Shown here: piece after piece, positions 63,108 to 64,000 of the stretch
How the letters are laid out: the number at the start of each line of letters is the position of its first letter
Position numbering within the stretch: position 1 is the first letter of the stretch
Assembly (NCBI RefSeq): GCF_008107685.1
Contig: NZ_VIRF01000041.1
Span: 62,001 to 126,000 of the forward strand
Direction: 5' to 3'
DNA: 64,000 nucleotides
Source of the DNA: Novosphingobium sp. BW1
Lineage (GTDB): Bacteria > Pseudomonadota > Alphaproteobacteria > Sphingomonadales > Sphingomonadaceae
Made by a program: the position numbers and the translations under genes
The notes under the pieces: generated by a model
What the model was told of the DNA's origin: nothing
Database searches by the model: none
What the model saw: only the letters and a program-made list of their open reading frames with translations

Positions 63108-64000
63108 TCAGGGCGCCTCGGGGCGAGCAAGCGGCGCGTTGCGCGGATCGGAAAACCAGCGTCCCAGGTCTGTGAGGAGAAGCACGTCCTCAACTTCGCC
63201 TCCCAGTGCCAACCCATGGGTCAGGTCGTCGCTGGGGCGGTGATAGTCGCTCTCGTAAAAAGCACGCATACGGCTGATATCGCCATAGGCCGTTGTGACC
63301 ATGACCGCCGGGATATCATGCTGAAGCAAGGCCCAGCCATCCTGACGGCGCACGAATTCGTTGGCATCCTCGCTCTCGAGAAGATCAAAGTTGGCACGCC
63401 GGGCTACTTTGGCGATGTCCTCGTCAAGTCCGGTCATACCCTTGCCGACGATGGCGAACGGCGTGCCGGCGGGTGCGATGGCGACCGAGTCGATATTGAA
63501 CGCCGCCACGATGCCGTCGAGCGGGACCGGCGGGTTCTCGGCAAAAGCATGAGCACCTAGCAGCCCGACTTCCTCGCCCGTTGTGGAAAGGAAGTAGATG
63601 TCGCGTTCAAGCGGCGGCCCCTTGGCGAGCGCGCGGGCCACTTCGGTGAGCGCGGCCACCCCGCTCGCGTTGTCAATCGCGCCGTTGCAGACGGTATCTT
63701 CTGCGGGCGGCTCGGCACAGGCCCCGAAGTGGTCCCAATGCGCGACGAACAGGACCACGCCCGCATCCGGGTTCCGCCCGGGCAGCTTGCCGATGAGGTT
63801 GTGGGTGTGAATGGTCGTGGAGCGGGTGGTGGCCTCGAACGAGGCGGAGAGACCGAGAGCAAGCGGCATGAAGTCGGCGCGCGCCGCTTTCGCCTCCAGC
63901 GAGGGGAGTGTCTGCGCGGTTCCTTTCAGAAGCTCTGCCATCGCCTCGGGGCTGATGAAGGCCTCTAGGTCGCCGCCAGTCGCATCTTGCGCCAGTGCAT
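63108..64000 (-). CDS. M28-family metallopeptidase, C-terminal part
   Basis: The gene runs off the right edge; the frame stays open to 64000, leaving about 297 residues. Zinc-peptidase motifs: VAHWDHFG (His, Asp), CNGAIDNASGVA (bridging Asp), TTGEEVGLLGAHAF (Glu-Glu), FNIDSVAI (Asp) and SDYHRPSDD (His). The set matches secreted M28 aminopeptidases with two zinc ions. The signal peptide, if any, lies outside the window. Confidence 0.88.
   Translation of the reverse strand, partial: ALAQDATGGDLEAFISPEAMAELLKGTAQTLPSLEAKAARADFMPLALGLSASFEATTRSTTIHTHNLIGKLPGRNPDAGVVLFVAHWDHFGACAEPPAEDTVCNGAIDNASGVAALTEVARALAKGPPLERDIYFLSTTGEEVGLLGAHAFAENPPVPLDGIVAAFNIDSVAIAPAGTPFAIVGKGMTGLDEDIAKVARRANFDLLESEDANEFVRRQDGWALLQHDIPAVMVTTAYGDISRMRAFYESDYHRPSDDLTHGLALGGEVEDVLLLTDLGRWFSDPRNAPLARPEAP

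Overview
The window is high-GC bacterial chromosome, densely packed with core housekeeping genes. It most likely comes from an alphaproteobacterium of the order Sphingomonadales (Novosphingobium/Sphingobium-like). This is inferred from the split F0 operon (atpI-atpB-atpE-atpF'-atpF), a CpdR-type response regulator, a SapC-family protein, a GTTC-N7-GTTC LexA box, CtrA-like sites and the style of the Fur and sRNA elements. I see no prophage, insertion sequence or CRISPR array.

Layout. 1-3.3 kb: the end of a MetE-like methyltransferase, then the F0 part of ATP synthase. 3.5-7.5 kb: a ydbH-ynbE-ydbL lipid-transport operon. 7.5-11.4 kb: radC, an SLC13/RCK_C permease and an alpha/beta hydrolase. 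11.5-21.2 kb: purine, pyrimidine, tryptophan and folate genes (purB, lapA-like, pyrF, trpF, trpB, trpA, folC). Four extra envelope genes are interspersed here, and a small membrane-protein gene sits between trpB and trpA. 21-27 kb: AmpG-like permease, rRNA pseudouridine synthase, rsmD and a UvrD/PcrA helicase. 27.1-28.5 kb: a scar where two 5'-truncated genes, a carboxylesterase and an M20 peptidase, abut. 28.5-33.2 kb: DEAD-box helicase, FAD oxidoreductase and SapC. 33.4 kb: a small RNA gene with its own promoter and terminator. 33.6-37.5 kb: N-formylglutamate amidohydrolase, cpdR, tRNA-Val, a NUDIX hydrolase and icd. 37.6-41.6 kb: a Phd/YefM-like domain fused to PAS domains, and two Tad-type pilus genes. 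42-44.2 kb: a radical SAM gene under a LexA box and two small envelope proteins. 44.3-52.5 kb: dnaE, a GGDEF protein, glutathione peroxidase and lolD/lolC. 52.8-59.4 kb: purF, an SDR, a PilZ protein, photolyase, a PAP2 phosphatase, a YdjM-like protein and rppH. 59.5-64 kb: a TPR protein, an RsmB-like methyltransferase, guaB and an M28 peptidase cut by the right edge.

How parts fit together. Several candidate regulatory sites were read by eye. A LexA box lies 6 bases before the radical SAM gene. CtrA-like sites lie upstream of the tad pair and of dnaE, in a window that also encodes CpdR, which in Caulobacter directs CtrA proteolysis. A Fur-box-like palindrome precedes icd. A palindrome precedes the Phd-PAS gene and resembles the operators that Phd/YefM proteins use for autoregulation. 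Convergent genes are repeatedly separated by strong bidirectional hairpin terminators.

Limits: no database search was possible. Start codons were chosen from Shine-Dalgarno spacing and family knowledge, and operator assignments are inferences.
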